A stretch of 64,000 nt of DNA from Chrysopilus asiliformis (taxonomy: Eukaryota; Arthropoda; Insecta; Diptera; Rhagionidae): assembly GCA_964034945.1 (NCBI GenBank), contig OZ035962.1, forward strand, positions 15,433,388 to 15,497,387. The letters run 5' to 3'. Below are positions 23,358-36,099 of the stretch, piece by piece. How positions within the stretch are numbered: position 1 is the first letter of the stretch; the number at the start of each line of letters is the position of its first letter. The translations under genes were made by a program, and so were the position numbers. The notes beneath the pieces were generated by a model, which saw only the letters and a program-made list of their open reading frames with translations, was not told the origin of the DNA and ran no database searches.

Positions 23358-24141
23358 CACTCTAGAAAATTTTATTGTAATTTTACCCCTATTATCGTAG
23401 GAAACCATTTTCCTACGATAATAGGGGTAAAATTACACCGAGTCGTAATGGCTTAAAAGCTATGCATTTTTACTCATTTTGTGGCGTACAAAAGCCTCTT
23501 TTACGGGGGAACTTTAAGCTAAATAAGAAGTAAAAGTACAATACGGGTGTAATTTTACGACATGGATGTTTAAAATTACCACATTTTTGTTGTGATTTTC
23601 CTCCTATTTGGTAGCAAAACCGCGTCTTAAAGGTGTAATTTTACGACATTTTTTGTTTAAAATTACACCGAAAATGGTATTAGAATTTCTCGGCTTATAC
23701 GGTCTGCAAAAACAAAAATATTATATTATTTTTGCGGATGTTTTCACATCCAAATTTCCCGGGCATGTCTGCCATGTGGCAGGCGCCACACAGGATTTTG
23801 GTAGAGTAAAACTCGATTCGAGTATTTATACTCCGATGCCACAAACCTTTTGCGAATTATAAGGTTAAGGTTAAATTGTCCGGACAATAATGCAAAAATA
23901 CCCTGCGAGCGTGTTTTTACACCAAAATGAGAGTAAAAATACGAATATTGGTCGAAATTTTACGCAAGGTTTAAAATTACCCTATTTCTAGTGTAAGATT
24001 AATGTTTTTTGGGTGATTTTACAACTTAAATGGTGTGCGAGCTAAATTCTGATTTTTTTTCGAAATTTTACGACGTTTTTGCAAATTTACCCCGTTTTTA
24101 CCCCATTTTTCGGTTTAAATTCAAATTCATTTTCTACAGTG
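23358..24141 (+). mobile_element. CACTSTAG element (784 bp, TSD TA), copy 1
   Basis: Ends CACTCTAGAAAAT and ATTTTCTACAGTG form 13-bp inverted repeats between TA dinucleotides. A strong hairpin lies at 23376-23437 (arm GTAATTTTACCCCTATTATC). The rest is filled with TAAAATTAC/GTAATTTTAC motifs in both orientations. An 84-codon frame is open in all copies but has no recognisable domain and no ATG-based support. Confidence 0.75.
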
Positions 24142-24231
24142 TAGATTACAAGATTTGACCCTGACAAACAAACAGACAGAAAGATATGAAAGCAAGCTAA
24201 ATAAAAGTTATTAATGACATCATTAAAAAAA

Positions 24232-24825
24232 AACATAACAAAAGCTATAATTGCCAATCTGGCAATCATTGGAGACCCGTATGGTGATATTCGTATCAAA
24301 ATTCGAACAGTTGTATCAAAATTCCACTTTGAAGTCAAACTTTCCAATAAGATTTTTTTAAAATTTGTTCCAATTGGATTTTGATGTATGGAACTTTAAT
24401 GTAGAATCATGTCCTAAACAACTTTTGTTCTTGCACTTTTTTGATAAGATGCACCGTTTTTGAGATATTCACAAAAAACGATTTCGTTCGTATGGGGGGT
24501 ACCCCCCCTAATGGTCCATTTTTGCCTATTAACGAACTTAGCCTCGCATTTTACGAAAAACGGACCTGTGCTAAATTTCAAGTCTGTAGCTCAATCCGTG
24601 CGCCCGCAATCCGCGCCACAGACGGACGGACAGACAGACGGACAGACGGACGGACAGACGGACGGACAGACGGACGGACAGACGGACGGACATGCTAAAT
24701 TCAACTTTTTTCATCATTCTAAACACACTGGTGTAATTCATTTTTTTGTGCGATGACGGGATCTTGGCGTTACAAACGGTAAGGCAAAGTTAATATACCC
24801 TTTGGTTTCACCATACGGGTATAAA
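24232..24825 (-). mobile_element. D1 DINE-like element, minus, copy 1
   Basis: The right end is the D1 hairpin (ATACCC ... TTTCACCATACGGGTAT); the left end has AACATAACAAAAGCTATAAT, TGCCAATCTGGCA and the second subterminal repeat ACCCGTATGGTG (24279-24290). The core is a GGACGGACAGAC array (about 24620-24693). Confidence 0.75.
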
Positions 24826-26702
24826 TATGTCAATTGAAAATCAACAAAGTTTATAGAATTTTTCTTGCTCATCTTACAGTTAAATTAAAAAGTACTGAGT
24901 ACAGCGTATGATCGCGTGATTGTCGCCCCTATGATATATTTTCTAGATTCATTGTAGAAAGTAATTATTTCCACAAAAGTTTTCGTGAATTTTATTTCGG
25001 TGTAGAAAAGGTTTACACCCCACCAGAATTTCGCAGGTAAATATGACTTAAAATTTGATTGAGGTAAGTATATTAAATAAGCGATTAGCTAAATCTATAC
25101 CTTTACCTGGTTCGTTTTTTCCGGCATGGTTCGATCTCTATCTGAAATATTCCACAGCTGGAATTTGTTGTTCATTCGGTCACATTTTAATTTTTATGTT
25201 TTTTAGTGTTTAGTTTTATTATCTTTCACGGTTTTACGACTGATGGCAGACAAACGACACGATCGTGGCGCGGTTGAGGCTGGGGAATTTTATTTCGCAC
25301 CCGGTCGGGTCGAGTACGGTCTCAGACAGACATAAGGCAACGATTTTATTATCTTGGTTCTGTCATCGTAAAACTTTGAAATTAACCTCTTTTATGTTTT
25401 CACTACAATATCACGACCGTGGCCATAGCGACGCCACTCGATCCGTAAAAATTATTTGGGTGGATTAAAATTGGGTTAAATGAGGTGATGATCTTAAGTT
25501 TATCTTTAGATAACAAAATTTATCCGCTAATACTTCATAAAAGTTTTACTTCAAAGGTAACGAATTCAATTCTAATGGACATTTGTTTCTCAGAAGACAA
25601 CTTGGGTTATTTTTGGGTAGCCAAAGAGTAAAAAAGATTTATTTTAATCCAGATTTATTCAGTTTGGATCATGAATATTTTTGCTATATTAACGAAAAAG
25701 ACAGACAAATATCAAATAAGTTTGTCCGTCATCTTATGGGGTATCTCAAAAGAGTGCAAAACATGCCATAAAAATGACGGGTGCATTAGTAACGGTTGAG
25801 ACAAATTCAATGTGTATTTTTTTTGTGATTTTTTAACAAAACTAATACTAAAGACTCAAAAGCATATTTTCATTTTCTGATCATTCCAACTATGACAATC
25901 ACCGGCATTTTTATAGCTCCGTCTGACTTTGATGCCCCGGGGCACTGAATAAATTTTAATTAAATTTATTTAAATGCAATTTATAAGATTTTATGATTAA
26001 TTAATTGCAATTCTCCAGTAAAAGTACCATAAGCTAAATGTAACAATAAAAAATTAATAATAATTTACGTAAACACTATGGCCACTTTTAACCCCAGCAA
26101 TTCTCCAGTGGTTAAGTTGGTTGTCCGGTCAGACAGTAACGTAACGCAATCCCGTCGTGCCAGTGCAGCGAGAGTCGCCTGACTTTATTATAATTTTAAT
26201 CAACGGCATAATGGAATCTCAAATTAGGATTGTAGGCTGTGGGCTCTATTTGCTCGCTCCGAGGCATCCAAATCATTCGATTATCCAATCCAATAAACGT
26301 TTCCCGTCACAGCAAAAATTACACCTCATAATGGACCCCTGGCCGAGCAGACTAATCGTCTGGGATTTTAAATTTAAGACCTTTCGATTTCATTAATGGC
26401 GCACTATTCTAATGTGAATAGTTCGAGCCTCCCGCAATCATAGGTTAAATTGGTGAAGCCATGTGAGGATTGTTTAAAATGTTTGAATAAAGTGAATGAA
26501 ATTACATTGGAATTTGTATGAGAGGAAAGTCACGAAAAAATTTTAATTGGGTACCAATGTGTAATTAAAATATTTTATGTATATTTTTAACAACTATTAA
26601 AGAGTTGCTAAACGCTACGATTTCGAAAATCAATTCGCAGTAAGCAATAAAAAATTTGGGTTTTTATTCATATAATAAATCTACCAGACAATTTTATGGC
26701 AA

Positions 26703-26753
26703 ATATAATACAATTTAACACATTTTGTGTTAATTATGTTAAATTGTATTATA
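26703..26753. repeat. Perfect hairpin in AT-rich DNA
   Basis: ATAATACAATTTAACA is repeated in reverse complement after an 18-nt spacer that itself contains TGTGTTAATTA. It is duplicated at about 31208-31258. Possibly a small MITE relic. Confidence 0.4.
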
Positions 26754-27244
26754 AAGCTTTTATTTAGCTTGTTTTCGTGTTTGACTGTCAGGTTCAAACC
26801 TTTTAATGTAATTTTGACCCACTTCCACAACCGGACCAATGGTCCAAGGCTCAAGTGATCTTCAGGTTTGAAAACTGAACTGATCTTCTAGCCGAGACTC
26901 ACCTCACCTTCCTGCCACTTAGCGACTTTCAGTGCAGATAATTGTTCCTTTTTCGCGCTGCAACCAACAGATAACTGGTTCTGTTTATACATTTTTTTAA
27001 TCTTTTCTCAGCGAAAATATTTGCAAAAAGATGAATTGATTTTATGAGCGGATAAAAGTTACCGCGTAACAACAAAATAATAACGATTACCACGATCAAC
27101 GAGTTGAATTTGTAACCTTTTATGTCAATTTCAAGTCGTTTTATATTTATCAGTTTGCTGTTCAGATGCAGATATGCTGATATGTGCATAATGTTTTTTT
27201 TTTCTTTTTTTGAAATGTTGAGTTAAACTTCTGCAGAAAAAGTA

Positions 27245-27460
27245 CACTCAGAAAAAAGTACACTTACTCAGACTTGCTTACGGCGTAATTTGCTTTCTGC
27301 AGGAAATTTAAGCCTATGCTAGGCGCGCGTTCACCTGAGTGAGTTCACCTGAGACAGGTATTTTGAGGATGTAATGTCATGTAATAGATAACACCGTTGG
27401 CCTGATACAGGCTAGAGTTGACTTGTCAAAAAGTTGGTACTTGGATTATTTCTCTGAGTG
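27245..27460. mobile_element. CACTCAGA MITE, copy 2 (within the duplication)
   Basis: Same element as 22739-22954, carried along by the tandem duplication. Confidence 0.6.
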
Positions 27461-27863
27461 TACACACTGAAAAGGTGTGGAGTTTATCAGATGATAGAAG
27501 TTGAATTAGATATCGTACCACCTATGGAAAAAAGATTTCCTATGATGGAAACATCTTTTTTAATTATTTGCCTTGGGATTTAAAAGAAAACTGTTTTTCT
27601 CCACACTTGTTTATAGTTTTCAGCCTTCGAATATACATATATCCTTGCATTGAGATATCCTTACAGACTTCTTAACATCAGAATCGGATTCACCGACCTC
27701 AAAAACCCCGAGATGATTTTTTTCCGGAGAATTTAAGGAAAAGAATAATCACGTTACCCTAACAGAACCTTCCCTTATCCTTGCTTAGACGAGGTATTGA
27801 AAATATTGTCGGAGTTATGCAAAATTTCAAGTCAATTGGATGAGTGAAAATTGGCCAAATTTA

Positions 27864-28646
27864 CACTCTAGAAAATTTTATTGTAATTTTACCCCTATTA
27901 TCGTAGGAAACCATTTTCCTACGATAATAGGGGTAAAATTACACCGAGTCGTAATGGCTTAAAAGCTATGCATTTTTACTCATTTTGTGGCGTACAAAAG
28001 CCTCTTTTACGGGGGAACTTTAAGCTAAATAAGAAGTAAAAGTACAATACGGGTGTAATTTTACGACATGGATGTTTAAAATTACCACATTTTTGTTGTG
28101 ATTTTCCTCCTATTTGGTAGCAAAACCGCGTCTTAAAGGTGTAATTTTACGACATTTTTTGTTTAAAATTACACCGAAAATGGTATTAGAATTTCTCGGC
28201 TTATACGGTCTGCAAAAACAAAAATATTATATTATTTTTGCGGATGTTTTCACATCCAAATTTCCCGGGCATGTCTGCCATGTGGCAGGCGCCACACAGG
28301 ATTTTGGTAGAGTAAAACTCGATTCGAGTATTTATACTCCGATGCCACAAACCTTTTGCGAATTATAAGGTTAAGGTTAAATTGTCCGGACAATAATGCA
28401 AAAATACCCTGCGAGCGTGTTTTTACACCAAAATGAGAGTAAAAATACGAATATTGGTCGAAATTTTACGCAAGGTTTAAAATTACCCTATTTCTAGTGT
28501 AAGATTAATGTTTTTTGGGTGATTTTACAACTTAAATGGTGTGCGAGCTAAATTCTGATTTTTTTCGAAATTTTACGACGTTTTTGCAAATTTACCCCGT
28601 TTTTACCCCATTTTTCGGTTTAAATTCAAATTCATTTTCTACAGTG
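27864..28646 (+). mobile_element. CACTSTAG element, copy 2 (within the duplication)
   Basis: Same as 23358-24141 with one T fewer in the poly-T run. Confidence 0.75.
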
Positions 28647-28736
28647 TAGATTACAAGATTTGACCCTGACAAACAAACAGACAGAAAGATATGAAAGCAA
28701 GCTAAATAAAAGTTATTAATGACATCATTAAAAAAA

Positions 28737-29330
28737 AACATAACAAAAGCTATAATTGCCAATCTGGCAATCATTGGAGACCCGTATGGTGATATTCGTA
28801 TCAAAATTCGAACAGTTGTATCAAAATTCCACTTTGAAGTCAAACTTTCCAATAAGATTTTTTTAAAATTTGTTCCAATTGGATTTTGATGTATGGAACT
28901 TTAATGTAGAATCATGTCCTAAACAACTTTTGTTCTTGCACTTTTTTGATAAGATGCACCGTTTTTGAGATATTCACAAAAAACGATTTCGTTCGTATGG
29001 GGGGTACCCCCCCTAATGGTCCATTTTTGCCTATTAACGAACTTAGCCTCGCATTTTACGAAAAACGGACCTGTGCTAAATTTCAAGTCTGTAGCTCAAT
29101 CCGTGCGCCCGCAATCCGCGCCACAGACGGACGGACAGACAGACGGACAGACGGACGGACAGACGGACGGACAGACGGACGGACAGACGGACGGACATGC
29201 TAAATTCAACTTTTTTCATCATTCTAAACACACTGGTGTAATTCATTTTTTTGTGCGATGACGGGATCTTGGCGTTACAAACGGTAAGGCAAAGTTAATA
29301 TACCCTTTGGTTTCACCATACGGGTATAAA
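28737..29330 (-). mobile_element. D1 DINE-like element, minus, copy 2 (within the duplication)
   Basis: Identical in all compared parts to 24232-24825. Confidence 0.75.
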
Positions 29331-31333
29331 TATGTCAATTGAAAATCAACAAAGTTTATAGAATTTTTCTTGCTCATCTTACAGTTAAATTAAAAAGTAC
29401 TGAGTACAGCGTATGATCGCGTGATTGTCGCCCCTATGATATATTTTCTAGATTCATTGTAGAAAGTAATTATTTCCACAAAAGTTTTCGTGAATTTTAT
29501 TTCGGTGTAGAAAAGGTTTACACCCCACCAGAATTTCGCAGGTAAATATGACTTAAAATTTGATTGAGGTAAGTATATTAAATAAGCGATTAGCTAAATC
29601 TATACCTTTACCTGGTTCGTTTTTTCCGGCATGGTTCGATCTCTATCTGAAATATTCCACAGCTGGAATTTGTTGTTCATTCGGTCACATTTTAATTTTT
29701 ATGTTTTTTAGTGTTTAGTTTTATTATCTTTCACGGTTTTACGACTGATGGCAGACAAACGACACGATCGTGGCGCGGTTGAGGCTGGGGAATTTTATTT
29801 CGCACCCGGTCGGGTCGAGTACGGTCTCAGACAGACATAAGGCAACGATTTTATTATCTTGGTTCTGTCATCGTAAAACTTTGAAATTAACCTCTTTTAT
29901 GTTTTCACTACAATATCACGACCGTGGCCATAGCGACGCCACTCGATCCGTAAAAATTATTTGGGTGGATTAAAATTGGGTTAAATGAGGTGATGATCTT
30001 AAGTTTATCTTTAGATAACAAAATTTATCCGCTAATACTTCATAAAAGTTTTACTTCAAAGGTAACGAATTCAATTCTAATGGACATTTGTTTCTCAGAA
30101 GACAACTTGGGTTATTTTTGGGTAGCCAAAGAGTAAAAAAGATTTATTTTAATCCAGATTTATTCAGTTTGGATCATGAATATTTTTGCTATATTAACGA
30201 AAAAGACAGACAAATATCAAATAAGTTTGTCCGTCATCTTATGGGGTATCTCAAAAGAGTGCAAAACATGCCATAAAAATGACGGGTGCATTAGTAACGG
30301 TTGAGACAAATTCAATGTGTATTTTTTTTGTGATTTTTTAACAAAACTAATACTAAAGACTCAAAAGCATATTTTCATTTTCTGATCATTCCAACTATGA
30401 CAATCACCGGCATTTTTATAGCTCCGTCTGACTTTGATGCCCCGGGGCACTGAATAAATTTTAATTAAATTTATTTAAATGCAATTTATAAGATTTTATG
30501 ATTAATTAATTGCAATTCTCCAGTAAAAGTACCATAAGCTAAATGTAACAATAAAAAATTAATAATAATTTACGTAAACACTATGGCCACTTTTAACCCC
30601 AGCAATTCTCCAGTGGTTAAGTTGGTTGTCCGGTCAGACAGTAACGTAACGCAATCCCGTCGTGCCAGTGCAGCGAGAGTCGCCTGACTTTATTATAATT
30701 TTAATCAACGGCATAATGGAATCTCAAATTAGGATTGTAGGCTGTGGGCTCTATTTGCTCGCTCCGAGGCATCCAAATCATTCGATTATCCAATCCAATA
30801 AACGTTTCCCGTCACAGCAAAAATTACACCTCATAATGGACCCCTGGCCGAGCAGACTAATCGTCTGGGATTTTAAATTTAAGACCTTTCGATTTCATTA
30901 ATGGCGCACTATTCTAATGTGAATAGTTCGAGCCTCCCGCAATCATAGGTTAAATTGGTGAAGCCATGTGAGGATTGTTTAAAATGTTTGAATAAAGTGA
31001 ATGAAATTACATTGGAATTTGTATGAGAGGAAAGTCACGAAAAAATTTTAATTGGGTACCAATGTGTAATTAAAATATTTTATGTATATTTTTAACAACT
31101 ATTAAAGAGTTGCTAAACGCTACGATTTCGAAAATCAATTCGCAGTAAGCAATAAAAAATTTGGGTTTTTATTCATATAATAAATCTACCAGACAATTTT
31201 ATGGCAAATATAATACAATTTAACACATTTTGTGTTAATTATGTTAAATTGTATTATAAAGCTTTTATTTAGCTTGTTTTCGTGTTTGACTGTCAGGTTC
31301 AAACCTTTTAATGTAATTTTGACCCACTTCCAC

Positions 31334-31650
31334 TCATCCGATTGACTTGAGATTTTCCTATAGTATACGTACATAACTCCGATGACAATACAATATTTCC
31401 ACTACTTCGTTTTAGTAAGGGTAAGAGAAAGTTCTGCCAATTTTTGGACACATACGTAATTCCGATGCAAATAAATTATTTTCACTACTCCGTCCTTGTA
31501 GGGATAACTGAAGGTCCTACAAAGATAACATGATTATCCTTTTCCTCAAATTTTCCGGAAAAAAATCTCATCTGGTGGTTTTTAGGGTCACTGCATCCGA
31601 TTCTGACGTTAAGAACTTTGTAAGGATATTTGAAATATCCTCGAGATCTG
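31334..31650 (-). repeat. D5 repeat, minus orientation
   Basis: Contains TCATCCGATTGACTTGAGA, ATAACTCCGATGACAATAC, ACTACTCCGTCCTTGTAGG, CTTTTCCTCAAATTTTCCGG, ATCCGATTCTGACGTTAAGA and GTAAGGATAT in the order seen reversed at 23140-23350. It provides the empty site for the MITE at 216-460. Confidence 0.6.
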
Positions 31651-33065
31651 CTCGAGAATACCTTGCTCAACTCTGCAACAGAGCTTGCTCTGAATCTGTC
31701 AGTCGAAAACGCCATTAGTTATGATACACCCTGTATAATCTTTTTCCATATTATGTTTGATATTAAAAAACGCATTAAAGTAACCAAAAAATTGTGGTTC
31801 AGCATATTTTCCTCCTTAGGGTCTGAGAAAAACAAGGACAATTTTTTTATTTTTTTTTGGAAATTTAAAACCATACAACCATAAAACCATACAATTAGAA
31901 CATTTTATTTTTTCAAATTTTTTTACGCAATGAAATCATTGAAAACACTACAACTTTAATTGTGAGACTTTCAGAACGACCTCCACATAATTTAATCTGT
32001 GAAAACATAATTTACCGAGCATATAATTTAGGGACGAACGTTATATCAAACGCGATCTCAATCCGAATTCGAGCTGAGGACTTTTTTCTATTATTAATAA
32101 TTTTAGAGTCACGCAAAATTGCCCAACCCACGCAGCACTAGTTCAGGATAGTAAAATGAGTCCGAAAAAGCGGATATTTTGAAAATGAACTTTAACAAAA
32201 CGCTCATATCATCGAAAAATGACTGTGGAGCTGGCACGATGAAACTTATTGGGAATGGCCTTTTGGCATTTTGTCGTGCAACATTGCGCGCACCTATGGC
32301 ACTTTGTAAAACAAATCACGACTCGGCTGTGACTGTATATCTATGTAGCCCAAAAGAACGCTACATAAAATATGTAACAATTTATCAATTAGGTGTTCGT
32401 AGACGATCTAGCATTTGGCACATTCGCAGCTGCGGACCGCGCGCTTAAATTCAAATCGTTCAAATGCAATGCGGCCATTAAATCAGTTCATGAACTAAGC
32501 GTTGAAAAACATTTTGATTCAAATTGTAAGCGAATTGCGGTGATTACGTATGGCGCGGCGACGCCAAGAGTTGACCACGATTGAAATTCATTTGTTGCGA
32601 ATTCTCCGGGACAAGTGGAAAGTGAACTTTGTCTTAGATAATTGGATAAATAATTTACGAGTTAGAAAATCTTTTTGTTAAATTTAATTGAATTATGAGC
32701 ATTTAAATCACGGCTCATGCTAAAGTATCGCCGCCAGGCGGTTTTGCCGTATACGCCGCAAAGCGTGTGGCCCACCCAGGTCCAAAATTCCATGTTTCGT
32801 AAATAACTCACTCGAAATAAATGCATTTTATGCGTTTTGCTGTGGAAGAACAAAAAAATTTGTATCGAATAAATTGAATTTTTTATCATTGATCTAATCT
32901 GAGATAATAATTCTAACAATTAGATTTGTTTATTGATGAATGAATATTGGAATTGACTTAATAAATTTTCAAAATAAATCTCTTACACATTTTACGAAAC
33001 CTTTAAAGAATATAAAATTTTCCACATTTTTTGATTTAACGGTATATACAAGTCTTTAACAATTC
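31651..33065. other. Intergenic, no gene seen
   Basis: Frames of 63-89 codons occur without recognised domains. 32180-32600 is slightly GC-richer. Confidence 0.3.
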
Positions 33066-33204
33066 GCAACATTTTTTAAAAAAAATTAAGTGTTTTGAAA
33101 ATTTCTCGGTTTTCTGAAAATTTCTCGAAAATTATGCGTTTTTATGAAAAAATGCATATAAACAGATTTAAAGGAAGTGCAATTTCATGCATTTTGCCCT
33201 TTAA

Positions 33205-33490
33205 CCCTTTCAGACCTGATATCCTGCCAGTGGGACAATTCCTCAAACTAGTTTTTACAGCTATCCGACGTTGAAATTACTGTTTAAATCCTTGAATGAG
33301 CCCTTTGTTAATTACACAACTCCGTAAAAACCAATTATCTGACTTTTTTGTCAGAAATATTTTATATTTTGTCGGAGACAAACAAATAATGTTAAAAAAA
33401 ATGAAATTTAAGCTGTTTTTGATCTCTAACATAAGAATCTCACATCAAAAAAATTATTTCACCGCCAGAAATAATTCAGGTCTGAAAGGG
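33205..33490. mobile_element. piggyBac-like MITE, CCCTTTCAG type (286 bp, TSD TTAA)
   Basis: Terminal inverted repeats CCCTTTCAGACCTGA flanked by TTAA (33201-33204, 33491-33494). TTAA targets with CCC/GGG-like ends are the hallmark of piggyBac. No transposase. Confidence 0.85.
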
Positions 33491-33514
33491 TTAAAGGTTT
33501 TTACATATTTTTAA

Positions 33515-33821
33515 CACGTTGACTGTCATGTCGCACGTTTTCGTGCGACACCCAAATGTTACCCTGAGGCCGCGTCGCACATTTTAGTGCGGCGTGGCCC
33601 CACAGGATGTTTTATGTTCTCCCAGGCAAAACGTGCGACACAAAAAAACCGTTATAACTGCAAAATTAGGGCTTATAATAAAGTCGCGAGTAGTCAAAAA
33701 TAATTTTTAGGCACAAAGAAACAAAAAATAACAAAAAAAGTTGGCCTCAGGTGACCAAAATCGTGAAAAGACGTTGGCACTGCACGATCAAAATCCTGAA
33801 AAGGCTTTGGCAGCCAACGTG
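33515..33821. mobile_element. piggyBac-like MITE, CACGTTGACTG type (307 bp, TSD TTAA)
   Basis: Ends CACGTTGACTGTCAT and TTGGCAGCCAACGTG form inverted repeats flanked by TTAA (33511-33514, 33822-33825). Hairpin GTCGCACGTTTTCGTGCGAC follows the left repeat (33530-33549), and a second, related one is at 33574-33593. Confidence 0.85.
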
Positions 33822-33960
33822 TTAACGGTTCTCAAGGAATTTGAAAAAATATTATTTTTTACATATTTTTTTCGAAACTAAATATTGCAGAGGAAAGTGT
33901 TGTGTTGATCATAACTGATATTTGTTAGAATATTAAACCCTTCCACAACGGATCCACCAG

Positions 33961-35495
33961 CTACAGTAAAATTATAAATTATAACTTCAATTTATATGCC
34001 TAAAACACTTTATCAATTAATTTTCAAAATGGCATTCTCATAAAAATACTGTGAGAAAAATTGTGAAATTCAAGCAATATTATACAAGAAATAAAAACCA
34101 ATAAAAAATTCTTGTAATTGACTGAAAACATATTCCATGTTGAAGCTTCTAATTCAGATTTCTATGTTAAAACCATGAATGGATATGTTTAAGTAGTAAT
34201 CATAAACAAAATGCTTGAAAGCGAATTACCGAAATGAATAGCTCCTAATCCCTAAGAAGTTGAAGCGTATTTTGCAAAAAGGATGTCAAAAAATCAAATT
34301 CCATTCTATTAGCAGCTAAGGACCTTCATAAGCATCACTCGGTCGGGGATTTATTGTGGCAGTTAAGTGATTCCCACAATCTTGTTACACTGAAGCTGAG
34401 GCACAATATATGAATCTGGGAATATTCCCACAATTATTGCCAGGAATTCCCCTTCATGTTGATCAGATGTTGATCAGCAGCCACCGTGTATGTTAAGGGC
34501 TGATCTGATGAAATAATAAAATAAAATAAAAAACCAACAACGAACAAAACAGAAACAACTGGCAAAGCAAGCAGCCGGTAGCGTTTAGAAAGACTTCCAA
34601 GTTCAGAATGTATAGAAAGTAGAGCCCTTTTTTTTGAGTCGCAACTGCAATCGCAGCGCAGTTAAGTGTGTTGAACAACAATATTTGAGTTGTAAATAGG
34701 AAATCCGGGCCTGGAACCAGGAACACGTGTTCAACAATTGTCCCATTCAAAAAATCACATGTGAAAAGATGCAGACGGAAGAGACGAGGCTCAACGATAA
34801 GGGCCCGCGGTCTCATCGCAACGCATACAATTTTAAAGCAGGACAGCCTCTCCGGCTGGCTTTGGCCTTCTTTAGATTGACTGCGTTTTATTCGCGTTGA
34901 TCAGCTAAAGAAGGCGCCGTGACGGCTAAAGGGACAATAATCGGAATTCCGTTTATTCTTTCTGGCGTGTTTTTTTTCTACAACATCTGCTGATAAAAGC
35001 GTCACACTGTGGCAATGTTGCGTATTATTTTATTATGCAGCCGTTAAATGATTGAGATAATTCCCCTTCACACGAATTTAATGAGGATTTTCCCTTTCTC
35101 AATAACAACCTCTTAACTTCTACGCAGATGTCATCACACAACAACTGCAAAAATCACAATTAAATACAGTTTTGAATAATGTGAATTTAAAACAGAACAA
35201 TGCAATTTTAGGGAATTCCATTGGATAAATCAATAAAAAAAAATCGAAAGAAAGGATTTTTTGTGTCTTTTTCGTGAAAAGATTTTTTCAAATGCTCTTT
35301 TTAAAAAGTTTTTAGGGTTCAGAATTTCTTATAGCCCATATTAATACGATATATACATCGAAACATTAAGGAACAGGCTAAGACTAAATTCTATGCTGTA
35401 AAAAAATAGTGTATAAATCTTATGAACGAGAATGAATGACGAGGGGAAGAGGGGATGATTTTAAAAGGCTTTTTACTTAGCGTGTCATACTCATA
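33961..35495. other. Intergenic, no gene seen
   Basis: A 107-codon minus frame (34493-34816) has no recognisable domain. 34800-35000 is GC-balanced. Nothing else supported. Confidence 0.3.
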
Positions 35496-36085
35496 TTTTT
35501 ATACCCGTATGGTGAAACCAAAGGGTATATTAACTTTGCCTTACCGTTTGTAACGCCAAGACCCCGTCATCACACAAAAAAATGAATTACACCAGTGTGT
35601 TTAGAATGATAAAAAAAGTTGAATTTTGCATGTCCGTCCGTCTGTCCGTCTGTCTGTCCGTCTGTCCGTCTGTCCGTCTGTCTGTCCGTCTGTCTGTGGC
35701 GCGGATTGCGGGCGCACGGATTGAGCTAGAGACTTCAAATTTTGCGTGGATCCGTTTTTCGTAAAATGTGAGGCTAAGTTCGTTAATGGGCAAAAATGGA
35801 CCATTAGGGGGGGTACCCCCCATACGAACGAAATCGTTTTTTGTGAATATCTCAAAAACGGTGCATCTTATCAAAAAAGTCCAAGAACAAAAGTTATTTA
35901 GGATATGATTCTACATAAAACTCCCATACATTAAAATCCGATTGGAATAAATTTAAAAAAATCTTATTGGAAAGTTTGACTTCAAAGTGGAATTTTGGTA
36001 TAACTGTTCGAATTTTGATACGAATATCACCATACGGGTCTCGAATGATTGCCAGATTGGCAATTATAGCTTTTGTTATGTTTTA
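35496..36085 (+). mobile_element. D1 DINE-like element
   Basis: Hairpin TATACCC...GGGTATA at 35499-35530, TCCGTCTG array (35630-35697), the body with CATACGAACGAAATCG and GTGAATATCTCAAAAACGG, the second subterminal repeat CACCATACGGGT (36029-36040) and the end TGCCAGATTGGCAATTATAG. Confidence 0.8.
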
Positions 36086-36099
36086 GATAACTTTTATTA

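Larger units (their letters stand above)
22322..26827 (+). repeat. 4.5-kb tandem duplication, copy 1
   Basis: Direct repeat of 26828-31333, starting at CAACCGGACCAATGGTCC in both. All open frames compared are identical between copies; the only difference noticed is one T in a poly-T run (about 24053). It contains a CACTCAGA MITE, part of a D5 repeat, a CACTSTAG element and a D1 element. No gene is recognised in 24830-26827. Confidence 0.9.
26828..31333 (+). repeat. 4.5-kb tandem duplication, copy 2
   Basis: Same content as copy 1, offset +4506 before and +4505 after the poly-T indel. The right boundary (CTTCCAC followed by TCATCCGATTG) lies inside a D5 repeat. The boundary shares about one base, so homologous recombination between flanking repeats is not indicated. 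Confidence 0.9.
33066..33960 (+). mobile_element. D2 DINE-like element (3' half) interrupted by two MITEs
   Basis: GAAAATTTCTCGAAAATTATG, AAAGGAAGTGCAATTTC, the segment 33495-33510, GGTTCTCAAGGAATTTG, then TATTGCAGAGGAAAGTG and TTGATCATAACTGATATTTG match the 3' half of the D2 at 37.4-38.0 kb. MITEs sit in the TTAA sites at 33201 and 33511. Confidence 0.65.

Noticed and set aside
23608..23862. 84-codon frame conserved in three CACTSTAG copies
   Set aside because: Conservation reflects recent copying of the whole element; there is no ATG start at the 5' end and no recognisable domain. It is not evidence for a transposase.
24600..24695. Regular short repeats that could look like a CRISPR array
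   Set aside because: Unit of 4-12 bp without spacers in a eukaryotic element. A microsatellite, not CRISPR.
24441..24756. Frames rich in TDGRTDGQ repeats (also at 28946, 35587, 52986, 57055)
   Set aside because: They are the TCCG/TCTG arrays of D1 elements read on the minus strand of the element. They recur only because the element recurs.
32393..32584. FVDDLAF, resembling a reverse-transcriptase YxDD box
   Set aside because: No supporting RT motifs upstream or downstream in the frame, and the residues around it do not fit.
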